From: JBBRHQ01 sp963738305
GTDB lineage: Bacteria; Actinomycetota; Thermoleophilia; Solirubrobacterales; 70-9
Direction of reading: 5' to 3'
Assembly: GCA_963738305.1 (NCBI GenBank)
Contig: CAVTVU010000001.1
Location: 1,054,001-1,118,000 of the forward strand
Length of the DNA stretch: 64,000 bases
The notes under the pieces were generated by a model. The model did not search any database. It was not told where the DNA came from and saw only the letters and a program-made list of their open reading frames with translations. This document shows, piece after piece, positions 1-7,565 of the stretch (position 1 is the first letter of the stretch; the number at the start of each line of letters is the position of its first letter). A program made the position numbers and the translations under genes.

Positions 1-333
1 TTCGAGCGCAGCCATGACGATATCTCCCGTCAGATCGGCGAGCGCCGGCTGATGCCGCGGGTGCGCGATGTCCCGGAGGAGACGATCGTGATCGCCGACG
101 GCTTCTCCTGCAAGACCCAGGTCGCCGAGCTGACCGACCGGCGCCCGCTGCACACCGCCCAGGTGATCAAGATGGCGCTCGAGGCCGGGGGCGCCGGGGC
201 CTCGGGCGGGCGCCCGGAACGGGCCTATCCCGACGTGGTTCTTGACGGGGGCGGCGTCAGCAGGACCCTGATCGCGGCGGGCGCGGTTGCGGCGGCGGCC
301 GGCGTCGTTACCACCCTTGCGAGGTCACGATGA
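1..333 (+). CDS. C-terminal end of an FAD-linked oxidase / Fe-S oxidoreductase (5' truncated by the window)
   Basis: The frame is open from base 1, so the gene starts outside the window. The visible ~110 residues contain ADGFSCKTQ followed by a D/RRPLHTAQV segment. This matches the extreme C terminus of large FAD-binding oxidases that carry a GlpC/LutA-like (Fe-S)-binding domain, where a conserved Cys sits in a DGFSCREQ-type motif (family knowledge). The last ~25 residues are Ala/Val-rich and could be a membrane-peripheral helix. The stop codon overlaps the ATG of the next gene (ATGA), implying translational coupling. Substrate cannot be told from the tail; D-lactate/glycolate-type oxidation is the usual guess. 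Confidence 0.7.
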   Translation, partial: FERSHDDISRQIGERRLMPRVRDVPEETIVIADGFSCKTQVAELTDRRPLHTAQVIKMALEAGGAGASGGRPERAYPDVVLDGGGVSRTLIAAGAVAAAAGVVTTLARSR

Positions 334-530
334 AGGAGCCCTACATGCGGGGAGGGCCGTTCCTGGCAGGCGAAACCGTGAACTCGGGCGAGTACGAGTG
401 CGTCGGCTGTGGCACCGCTCACACGGTGCCGGAGGGTTCAGTCACGAACCTTCCGGTCTGCCCCGCCTGCCAGGGCCAGGAGTGGCGAGCGTCAAAGGGC
501 GGCGGGATGCTCCGCTCGCTCGCCACCTAG
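330..530 (+). CDS. Small zinc-ribbon protein
   Basis: A 66-residue protein with two CxxC knuckles (CVGCG near residue 26 and CPAC near residue 44), the spacing of a rubredoxin-like zinc ribbon. The ATG overlaps the TGA of the upstream oxidase, so the pair is probably one transcript. The zinc ribbon is seen directly. A role as a small metal-binding or redox accessory of the oxidase is inference from coupling. No transmembrane or signal segment is visible. Confidence 0.65.
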   Translation: MKEPYMRGGPFLAGETVNSGEYECVGCGTAHTVPEGSVTNLPVCPACQGQEWRASKGGGMLRSLAT

Positions 531-542
531 GCTGGGGCGTGC

Positions 543-2333
543 GTGACGGCCAAGGAAAGAGGCGGCGAGCCCGGCTACGGTAACCGCCCGCACGTACTGC
601 GGGAGTACGCCCTCCTCGCCGACGGCGAGCGCGGCGTGCTGGTCGGGCCGCGGGGCGATTTCTCCTGGTTGTGCTTTCCGAGCTGGGACAGCGAGGCGAT
701 CTTCGCCTCGCTGATCGGAGGTCGGGGCACGTTCGCGGTGCACCCGGAGGGCCGCTACGTCTGGGGCGGCTATTACGAGGACGGGACCCTGATCTGGACG
801 AGCCGGTGGATGACCGACGACGGGGCGCTGATCGAGTGCAGGGAGGCACTTGCACTGCCGACGACCGCGCAGCGGGCGCTGATCCTGCGCCGCATCCGCG
901 TCCTCGGCGGTTCGGCTCGGATTCGGGTCAGCGTCGAGCTGCGCCGCGACTACGGGCGCCACGCGGCGACCGGATTGGCCCGCGACGACGGCGGTAGCTG
1001 GCACGCCCGCCTCGGCAGCTCCCACGCGATGCTGACCGGCGTCCCCGAGGCCACCGTCACCAAGACGAGCGGGGAACGGACGATCTGCGATCAGCTCAAA
1101 CTGAAGGAGGGGGAGCACGCCGACCTGACGCTGGTCCTCGACGCCGAGGGAAGACCCGAGGACCGACCCGAGCCCGACCAGGCCTGGGAGCAGACCGCCG
1201 CGGCCTGGGCGGAGCGGGTCCCAAGCTTCGAGGGCTCGCTGGCAAGGCGTGACGTCCGCCATTCCTACGCGGTCCTCGCCGGCCTGACGAGCGCCGGCGG
1301 CGCGATGGTCGCGGCGGCGACCATGTCCCTGCCCGAGCGCGCCCGCGAGGGTCGTAACTACGACTACCGCTATGCGTGGATTCGCGACCAGTGCTACGCG
1401 GGCCAGGCTGTGGCGAGCGGCGGCCCGCACGGCCTGCTGCACGATGCCGTGCGCTTCGTCGGCGCCCGCCTCCTCGACCACGGCGACCAGCTCAGCCCCG
1501 CCTACACGGTGACCGGGGAGGAGGTGCCGGGCGAGGAGCAGCTCGACCTGAGCGGCTATCCGGGCGGCGCCGACGTAATCGGCAATCGCGTCCGCGACCA
1601 GTTCCAGCTCGACGCCTTCGGGGAGGCCCTCCTTCTCTTCGCCGCCGCCGACCGCGAGGGATGCTTGGAAGCCGACGGCTGGAAGGCGGCCCAGCTGGCG
1701 ATCGCTGCGATCGAATCCCGCTGGCGGGAGCCGGAGGCGGGCGTCTGGGAGATCTATCCCGACGAATGGACCCAGAGCCGGCTGATCTGCGCCGCGGGTC
1801 TGCGGGCGATCGCCGAGCGGGCCGGCGAGGGCCAGGCGGCACCCTGGGTGGCGCTCGCCGACCGCCTGATCGCCGACTGCGCGGAACGCTGCGTCCATCC
1901 CACAGGGCGCTGGCAGAGGTCGCCGCAGGACGACCGGGTGGACTCCTCCCTGCTGCTGCCGGCAATCCGCGGGGCCCTGCCTCGCGACGACCCGCGCTCG
2001 ACGGCCACGCTCCGTGCGGTGGAAGAGGAGCTGACCGAGGACGGCTACGCCTACCGCTACCGGCCCGACGCGCGTCCCCTTGGGGAGGCTGAGGGCGCGT
2101 TCCTGCTCTGCGGCTTCTTCCTCTCCCTCGCGCATATCCAGCAGGGGAACCGGGTCCGTGCGGCACGCTGGTTCGAGCGGACGCGGGCCTCCTGCGGCCC
2201 GCCGGGCCTGCTGTCCGAGGAGTTCGACGTCGCACAGCGACAGATGCGGGGCAACCTGCCCCAGGCTTTCGTGCACGCGCTCCTGCTCGAAACCGCCCAC
2301 GCGCAGGAAGAGGGCGAGGGCTCCTCCGCCTAG
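543..2333 (+). CDS. Glycoside hydrolase family 15 protein (glucoamylase/trehalase-like)
   Basis: A 596-residue cytoplasmic protein with no signal peptide; GTG start. The N-terminal half (about 20-220) is the beta-sandwich typical of bacterial GH15, with GDFSWLCFPSWDS near residue 37. The (alpha/alpha)6 barrel follows, with RNYDYRYAWIRDQ near residue 270. The general-acid region VWEIYPDEWTQSR is near 400. The general-base region LSEEFD...GNLPQAFVHALLL is near 558. The family hydrolyses alpha-glucosidic bonds from non-reducing ends, and actinobacterial homologues include trehalases; the exact sugar is not resolvable. Starts 12 bp after the zinc-ribbon gene and converges with the CDF transporter. 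Confidence 0.88.
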   Translation: MTAKERGGEPGYGNRPHVLREYALLADGERGVLVGPRGDFSWLCFPSWDSEAIFASLIGGRGTFAVHPEGRYVWGGYYEDGTLIWTSRWMTDDGALIECREALALPTTAQRALILRRIRVLGGSARIRVSVELRRDYGRHAATGLARDDGGSWHARLGSSHAMLTGVPEATVTKTSGERTICDQLKLKEGEHADLTLVLDAEGRPEDRPEPDQAWEQTAAAWAERVPSFEGSLARRDVRHSYAVLAGLTSAGGAMVAAATMSLPERAREGRNYDYRYAWIRDQCYAGQAVASGGPHGLLHDAVRFVGARLLDHGDQLSPAYTVTGEEVPGEEQLDLSGYPGGADVIGNRVRDQFQLDAFGEALLLFAAADREGCLEADGWKAAQLAIAAIESRWREPEAGVWEIYPDEWTQSRLICAAGLRAIAERAGEGQAAPWVALADRLIADCAERCVHPTGRWQRSPQDDRVDSSLLLPAIRGALPRDDPRSTATLRAVEEELTEDGYAYRYRPDARPLGEAEGAFLLCGFFLSLAHIQQGNRVRAARWFERTRASCGPPGLLSEEFDVAQRQMRGNLPQAFVHALLLETAHAQEEGEGSSA

Positions 2334-2416
2334 CCACAGGCACAGGGACCTCGACCCCGATGACTGCGTCCACTTGCTTCCCCGTGGCCGTCGTTGGGCC
2401 GGGCGATGGGCCTCGG

Positions 2417-3466
2417 TCAGCGGATCTCCAGCTCGGCCTCCTCGGTGGCGGAGCCGGCCCGTCCCCGCGTCGGGGTCGCGTCCAGGAAGACCTCGGTGAC
2501 GTCGGGAAGGACCTCACGAAGCCGTGCGTCGATCTCAGTCGACACCTGTTCGACCCGCTCCCCGTCGATTCCGTCCTTGAGATCGACGCGCGCCGCAACC
2601 AGCAGGGCGTTCGGGCCGAGGACGAGCGTAAGCAGCTGGTGGATCTGATCGACCTCTTCGTAGGAGGCGATCGTCTCCGCGATGGCCTCGCGCTCCTCGG
2701 GCAACGCCGCTGCTCCGACCAGAAGGTGCCTGACATCGCGGCCCATCCAGGCGGCGACGGACACCAAAAGGATGCCGATCGAAACTGACGCGATCGGGTC
2801 GAACAACTTCTCTCCGGTGACCTCGTTGAGCCCGATCCCGATCGCCGCCAAGAGAACTCCGATGAGCGCGGCGCTGTCCTCGAGTAACACCATCTTCAGA
2901 TTCGGATCGCGGGTGTCGCGGGCATAGTCGACAGCCCTCTTGCCAACACGTCCAGCCTCGCGGCGAAGCTGTCGCACAGCCCGTAACCAGGAGGTTCCGT
3001 CGGCGATGAACGCGAGGCCGAGCACGGCGTAGGCGAGGAGAAAATGATCGCTCTCGCCCTGACCGGTGATCAGCTCGTAGAGTCCGAAGCCGATCGCGAA
3101 GACGGCGCCGGCGAGAAACATCCCGACGGCAGCCATCAAGGTCCAAAGAAAGCGTTCCTGAGCGTGCCCGAAGGGACGGTCCTCGGTCGGAGTCCGCCGG
3201 CCCAGCGCGAGTGAGACGAGCATGAATACCTGGTTGCCCGTATCTGCCAGTGAGTGCGCGGATTCCGCCAACAGGGACGCCGACCCCGTGATCAGGCCCG
3301 CGGCAAGTTTGACCAGCGTGGTCACGGCGTTGGCGAAGAGCGCCACGACGACGGTTCGCCGGCTCTGACCGTCGTCGCGGGCCCGGCTGAGGCTCCGGCG
3401 ACTGACCACCTGAATGCCGTCGTCGGTCACGGCTGACCGATACCCGGGCCCCAGCGGCGGAATCAC
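2417..3466 (-). CDS. Cation diffusion facilitator (CDF) family metal exporter
   Basis: About 349 residues from a GTG at 3466; an alternative GTG at 3430 gives a shorter N terminus. About six membrane segments lie in the first ~240 residues, followed by a cytoplasmic domain. The metal-site pattern is visible: HSLAD in TM2 (SLLAESAHSLADTGNQ) and LLEDSAALIG in TM5. Between them is a cytoplasmic loop with GHAQERF. CDF proteins export Zn2+, Fe2+, Co2+ or Mn2+ by proton antiport. The TM2 His-x3-Asp form is more like zinc/iron exporters, but specificity is inference. Stands alone, divergent from the 3535 gene. Confidence 0.85.
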   Translation of the reverse strand: MIPPLGPGYRSAVTDDGIQVVSRRSLSRARDDGQSRRTVVVALFANAVTTLVKLAAGLITGSASLLAESAHSLADTGNQVFMLVSLALGRRTPTEDRPFGHAQERFLWTLMAAVGMFLAGAVFAIGFGLYELITGQGESDHFLLAYAVLGLAFIADGTSWLRAVRQLRREAGRVGKRAVDYARDTRDPNLKMVLLEDSAALIGVLLAAIGIGLNEVTGEKLFDPIASVSIGILLVSVAAWMGRDVRHLLVGAAALPEEREAIAETIASYEEVDQIHQLLTLVLGPNALLVAARVDLKDGIDGERVEQVSTEIDARLREVLPDVTEVFLDATPTRGRAGSATEEAELEIR

Positions 3467-3534
3467 GGTGGTGCTGACTCGGGAAGCACTCCTCGTGCAG
3501 CGAAACGTCCGGGCCCAGGCGAAGACTTCGTCCG

Positions 3535-3963
3535 ATGAGCGAGGGCGGCAAGCCGAGCCTGATCGACGAAACCCAGACCGCGTTGCGAAACAACGCGACC
3601 GCCTACGGTTACTCGGTCACCATCACCGCCAGCTTCGGCCTGCTCACGAGGGTGCTCGGCTCGGCCTCGGTCGGTGAGATCTTCCTCTTCGCTGCGGGGG
3701 CGCTGGTCTCCTTCGCGCTGCTCGAAGCGGCCATCACCCGCGGCTTCAGGGAGCGGCCGAGCGGTGAGAGTCCAGACGTGATCGCACTCGGCAGCTCGAT
3801 CAGCTTTCTCTCCGTCGGCGGCGGCCTGGGCGTGTGTCTGGCCGAGGTCGAAGTGTTCGGCGGCACGGCTTCCTGGTTTCTCGGCTCGTTCGCCGGGACC
3901 CTCGCCTTCCTGATGCTGGTCGGGGTCGAGATCTTCCTGGCCCGCCGGATCAAGAGGAGTTGA
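3535..3963 (+). CDS. Small integral membrane protein, unknown function
   Basis: A 142-residue protein, ATG start, with about four hydrophobic segments (roughly residues 25-42, 48-68, 82-105 and 112-136) and a basic C terminus (ARRIKRS), consistent with positive-inside topology. I recognise no enzymatic motif or family. It is divergent from the CDF transporter (68 bp apart) and 85 bp ahead of the flavoprotein reductase. Confidence 0.6.
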   Translation: MSEGGKPSLIDETQTALRNNATAYGYSVTITASFGLLTRVLGSASVGEIFLFAAGALVSFALLEAAITRGFRERPSGESPDVIALGSSISFLSVGGGLGVCLAEVEVFGGTASWFLGSFAGTLAFLMLVGVEIFLARRIKRS

Positions 3964-4048
3964 GCGCCGAGGGGCCCCGCCATCCCGATTCCCTCATCGT
4001 CAATCGGTGAGGTGATTCGAGCGCGGTGAGATCGGGAAGGGAGGAGCA

Positions 4049-5407
4049 ATGCGATGCGACGTGGTCGTTATCGGGGGCGGATCGGCCGGAGAGGTCTGTT
4101 CGGGACGGCTGGCCGACGGCGGCCTCGACGTCACGCTGATCGAGCAGGAGCTGGTCGGCGGGGAGTGCTCCTACTACGCCTGCATGCCCTCGAAGGCGCT
4201 GCTGCGACCCGCCGAGCTGCTGGAGGAGGTGCGCCGGGTCCCGGGGGCCCGTGAGGCGCTGGGCGGTTCGATCGATGTCGACGCGGTGCTGGCCCGTCGC
4301 GATGAGGTGATCCACAACCGCCACGACTCCTCCCAGCTGCCTTGGCTCGAGAAGCGCGGGATCGCGCTGCTGAGGGGGCACGGGCGGGTGCGGGGCGAGC
4401 GGGAGGTCGTGGTCGGAGAAGTGGTGGTCGAGGCCTCGAGGGCCGTGGTGGTCGCAACCGGCTCGGGCGCCGCGATCCCGCCGATCGATGGGCTCGGCGC
4501 AGCCGAGCCCTGGGACAACCGCGAGGCGACCACGGCCCGGCAGGCGCCGAAGAGCCTGCTCGTACTCGGCGGCGGGCCGGTCGGCTGCGAGCTCGCCCAG
4601 GCCTGGGGGTCGCTGGGCAGCGAGGTGGTCCTCGCCGAGGCGGAGCAGGGCCTGTTGCCCCGGGAGGAGCCCTTCGCCGGTGAGCAACTTGCTGAGTCGC
4701 TTCGCGGGCGCGGCATCGAGGTGCGCACCGGGGTCGGGGTCAGCTCGGTCGAGCGCGACGAGGACCGGGTTACGGTCACCTTCGAGGACGGCAGCAGCCG
4801 CGAGGTGGCGGAGCTGCTCGTCGCCGTCGGGCGCAGCGCGCGCACCTCCGAGATCGGCCTCGACTCGGTCGGGATCGAGGCTGACGGCTACCTCGAGGTC
4901 GACGATCAGCTGCGGGTCGGCGGCAGCGAGTGGCTCTACGCCATAGGCGATGTCAACGGGCGAGCCCTGCTCACCCACATGGGCAAGTACCAGGCGCGAA
5001 TCGCCGCGGACCACATCCTCGGCAAGGACGTGGCGGCGGTCGAGGATCGGCGCGGCTCACCCCGCGTCACCTTCACCGAGCCGCAGATCGCCGCCACGGG
5101 GAAGACGCTCGCCGGCGCCCGCGAGGCCGGGATCGATGCCCGCGCCGTTGATATGGACACGTCGGGCACGGCCGGCGCCAGCTTCGTCGGCAAGGACGCT
5201 CCGGGGACCAGCCGGGTCGTCGTCGACCAACAGCGCGAGGTCCTGGTCGGCGCCACCTTCGTCGGCCCCGAGACCGCCGATTGGGTGCATGCGGCGACGA
5301 TCGCGATCGTCGGGGAGGTGCCATTGCAGCGCCTCTGGCATTCCGTCCCCGCCTATCCCACCCGCAGCGAGATCTGGCTGAAGCTGATGGAGGAGTACGG
5401 GCTCTGA
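4049..5407 (+). CDS. FAD-dependent pyridine nucleotide-disulfide oxidoreductase (class I; Lpd/MerA-like)
   Basis: A 452-residue protein; ATG with GGGAGGAG upstream. FAD Rossmann motif GGGSAG (residues 9-14). Redox-active disulfide in GGECSYYACMPSK, Cys40 and Cys45, the C-x4-C of class I enzymes. NAD(P) motif GGGPVG is near residue 174, and a second FAD motif YAIGDVNG is near 297. The C-terminal interface has AYPTRSE where lipoamide dehydrogenase has HAHPTLSE, so the catalytic His position is Tyr, as in mercuric reductase. No HMA domain and no C-terminal CC pair is present, so mercury reduction is not supported. Best call: NAD(P)H-dependent disulfide or quinone-type reductase, substrate unknown. 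Confidence 0.82.
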   Translation: MRCDVVVIGGGSAGEVCSGRLADGGLDVTLIEQELVGGECSYYACMPSKALLRPAELLEEVRRVPGAREALGGSIDVDAVLARRDEVIHNRHDSSQLPWLEKRGIALLRGHGRVRGEREVVVGEVVVEASRAVVVATGSGAAIPPIDGLGAAEPWDNREATTARQAPKSLLVLGGGPVGCELAQAWGSLGSEVVLAEAEQGLLPREEPFAGEQLAESLRGRGIEVRTGVGVSSVERDEDRVTVTFEDGSSREVAELLVAVGRSARTSEIGLDSVGIEADGYLEVDDQLRVGGSEWLYAIGDVNGRALLTHMGKYQARIAADHILGKDVAAVEDRRGSPRVTFTEPQIAATGKTLAGAREAGIDARAVDMDTSGTAGASFVGKDAPGTSRVVVDQQREVLVGATFVGPETADWVHAATIAIVGEVPLQRLWHSVPAYPTRSEIWLKLMEEYGL

Positions 5408-5441
5408 GTCCGTAGCGGTCGCGGGGGCGGGTGTATGGTCA

Positions 5442-6221
5442 GTGGGCGTGGCGGTCGTCCTCTGGCACCTCGAGATCTCCCACTACAACGAGAAGGCTCG
5501 CTGGGCGCTCGACTACAAGGACATCCCGCATCAGCGCAAGGAGCCGATGCCCGGGCTGCACGGCGTGCGGGCGATGATCCTCACGCGTGGCGCCCAGCGC
5601 CGCCTGCCGGTTCTCGACCTCGAGGGTCGGAAGATCGGCGACTCGACCGCGATCATCGCGGCGCTGGAGGAGTACCGGCCCGAGGCGCCGCTCTACCCGG
5701 AGGATCCAGCCGAGCGCGCCCGGGCTCTGGAGCTGGAGGACTACTTTGACGAGAGGCTGGCCCCGGCGGTGCGGCGGTTCGTCTGGCATTACACGCTGCC
5801 CGACCCCGACGCGGTTATCGGGTCGCTGTTCACCAAGCCGAGCCCGACCCGGGAGCGCCTGCTGCGGGCGAGCGCACCGGTGGCCGCGCGCATGGTCCGC
5901 GCCGACTACAGCGTCAACGAGGAGAGCGCCGCCCGCTCACGCGAAGAGATCGTCGCGGCCATGGACCGGGTCGAGGCCGAGCTCGGGCCCTCCGGCTACC
6001 TGGTAGGGGATGCCTTCTCGGTCGCCGATCTGACCGGCGCGGCGCTGTTCACGCCGCTGATCGCGCCGCCCCAGCGGCCCTACGCCCCGAAGGCCGTGGT
6101 GCCCGAGGTAGGGGAGCTACGCGAGGAGCTGTCGGCGCGGCCAGGGGGCGAGTGGGTGAACGAGATGTACGCGCGGCATCGGGGAACCTCGGCCGAGGTC
6201 CCGGCCGGCGCCGCCGCCTGA
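5442..6221 (+). CDS. Glutathione S-transferase-fold protein
   Basis: About 259 residues. The N-terminal thioredoxin-like half starts with a beta strand, then HYNEKARWALDY; the cis-Pro segment RRLPVLDLEG follows, then IGDSTAIIAALE, which corresponds to the GSH gamma-Glu binding turn. The helical C-terminal half contains LVGDAFSVADLTGAALF, the N-capping box seen in GSTs. Candidate starts are GTG 5442 and GTG 5448. Thermoleophilia are not known for glutathione, so the thiol substrate could be something else (inference). Follows the disulfide reductase by 34 bp in the same direction, so a thiol-related pair is plausible. Confidence 0.75.
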   Translation: MGVAVVLWHLEISHYNEKARWALDYKDIPHQRKEPMPGLHGVRAMILTRGAQRRLPVLDLEGRKIGDSTAIIAALEEYRPEAPLYPEDPAERARALELEDYFDERLAPAVRRFVWHYTLPDPDAVIGSLFTKPSPTRERLLRASAPVAARMVRADYSVNEESAARSREEIVAAMDRVEAELGPSGYLVGDAFSVADLTGAALFTPLIAPPQRPYAPKAVVPEVGELREELSARPGGEWVNEMYARHRGTSAEVPAGAAA

Positions 6222-6379
6222 GGCCGACTCTGGAAGCCATCGGGCTGTCGCAATGAGAGCCCGAGGTCACTCATCCACTCCGGGGAGGTCCGTCACCGAC
6301 ACACCCAACCAGCAGGACGGCGCCGGCAAGCAGACCCACCAGCAGGCATTTCGTCGTCCGGCGCTCCGCCTGCATGGAC

Positions 6380-6784
6380 TCAGCGCCTGAGCTGTGCGGC
6401 CTCGAGGGCCTGCTCGCGCGTCCAGTACTCCCGGCCCCGAGCGATCTTCCCGTCCCGGATCGTGTAGAGGCAGGCGTAGGTCACCTCGGTCTCGACGCCG
6501 CTGAGCTTGGCGCGCCCGCTCGCCCTCAGCACCGCGATGACGGTGTCCTCGCCGGCGTCGATCAACTCCACCAGCTCGATGCTGAGGTCGTCGAACATCT
6601 CGGCCCAGTCGCGGAGGTAGGCGAGGAACTCCTCCTTGCCGCGGATCGGCCCCCGGTCGTCTACCGCGCCCTCTATCGCCCGGTGATCGACGTCGTCTGC
6701 CCAGTACTCGTCGATGGCCCGGAACGGGTCGCGCGCGACGGCCTCCAGGGCGACCTCGACGATTGCGACGGAATCCTGCGACAT
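6380..6784 (-). CDS. SnoaL-like / NTF2-fold protein
   Basis: The frame is open to 6880, but ATG 6784 (MSQDSV) is the better start because homology begins there. The family pattern is clear: an N-terminal helix, a DPFRAIDEYWADDVDH segment, then RGKEEFLAYLRDW, and beta strands ending in CLYTIRDGKIARGREYW. The fold binds small hydrophobic ligands in polyketide cyclases, ketosteroid isomerases and many uncharacterised proteins. No catalytic residue set identifies a substrate. Divergent from the dehydrogenase remnant at 6818. Confidence 0.7.
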   Translation of the reverse strand: MSQDSVAIVEVALEAVARDPFRAIDEYWADDVDHRAIEGAVDDRGPIRGKEEFLAYLRDWAEMFDDLSIELVELIDAGEDTVIAVLRASGRAKLSGVETEVTYACLYTIRDGKIARGREYWTREQALEAAQLRR

Positions 6785-6817
6785 CGCCCATGCAGTATCG
6801 CGGTAGCGTGTCGCCTC

Positions 6818-7565
6818 GTGGCGGATACGCGAGCCCTGGACGGGCCGATCGGCCTGGTCGGTGCAGGTTACATCGGCCATCTCTTCGCGCAGCAGTTCGC
6901 ACTCGCCGGTTACGAGGTGCGCGCCTGGTCACCGGGCGAATCGGCCGGCACCCTTCAGGACCGGCTGCGTCAGAGCCTCTCGACGCTGGCAGAGCTCGGC
7001 ATAGTGGAGTCCTCCGCGTTCGACGAAGCCCTGGCGCGGGTCTCGACCCCACGACAATCTCGCCGAGGCGCTGGAGCCCTGCGCCGCGGTGATCGAGTCG
7101 ATCGTCGAGGACGCGGAGGTGAAGTCGGCCTGCTACCGGGACATCGAGGCGGTCATCGGTCCCGAGGTGCTGCTGTGGAGCGCGACCTCGAGCTTGCCGA
7201 TGACGCGCCTCGCTGCGGGCATGGCCCATCCCGAGCGGGCCATCGTCCTCCATCCGGTCTGGTCGACATCGGCGCCACTGACCCGCAGGACCTGGACTCG
7301 ATGGTCCAGACCACCTTGCGCGCATTCGTCCCCGTTTTCGGGCCGCTGCAGATGACCGACCTGATCGGCCACGACACCCTGCGGGACATCTCCAACTCTC
7401 TCTATCCCGAGCTCGCCACGGACCGAACCGCGTCAAAGACAATCGAGCAGCACGTCAGCGAGGGGCAGCTCGGCGTCAAGAGCGGACGGGGCTTCTACGA
7501 GGACGACCACGAACGGGTCGCCGAGCTGACGGCCAAGCTCTACGAAGCTGCCCCGTCAGCTCTAG
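6818..7565 (+). pseudogene. Decayed 3-hydroxyacyl-CoA dehydrogenase
   Basis: A GTG at 6818 opens a Rossmann N terminus with GLVGAGYIG. The frame changes near 7048, where removing one C from a CCCC run restores THDNLAEALE. It changes again near 7258, just after VLHPV. Between that HP (start of the family's HPFNPP motif) and LVDIGATDPQDLD, roughly 60 residues of normal sequence are missing. That segment would include most of the substrate/dimer region. The C-terminal part (FGPLQMTDLIGHDT ... GVKSGRGFYEDD) is recognisable. Two frame changes plus an internal deletion point to a real pseudogene. The 3' end abuts the convergent MMPL gene. Confidence 0.75.

Noticed and set aside
492..2300. A 602-residue open frame opposite the GH15 gene
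   Set aside because: Antisense shadow of GH15 codon bias; low-complexity sequence without domains. Similar long antisense frames opposite dnaK (47662-49584) and clpB (52397-54589) were rejected for the same reason.
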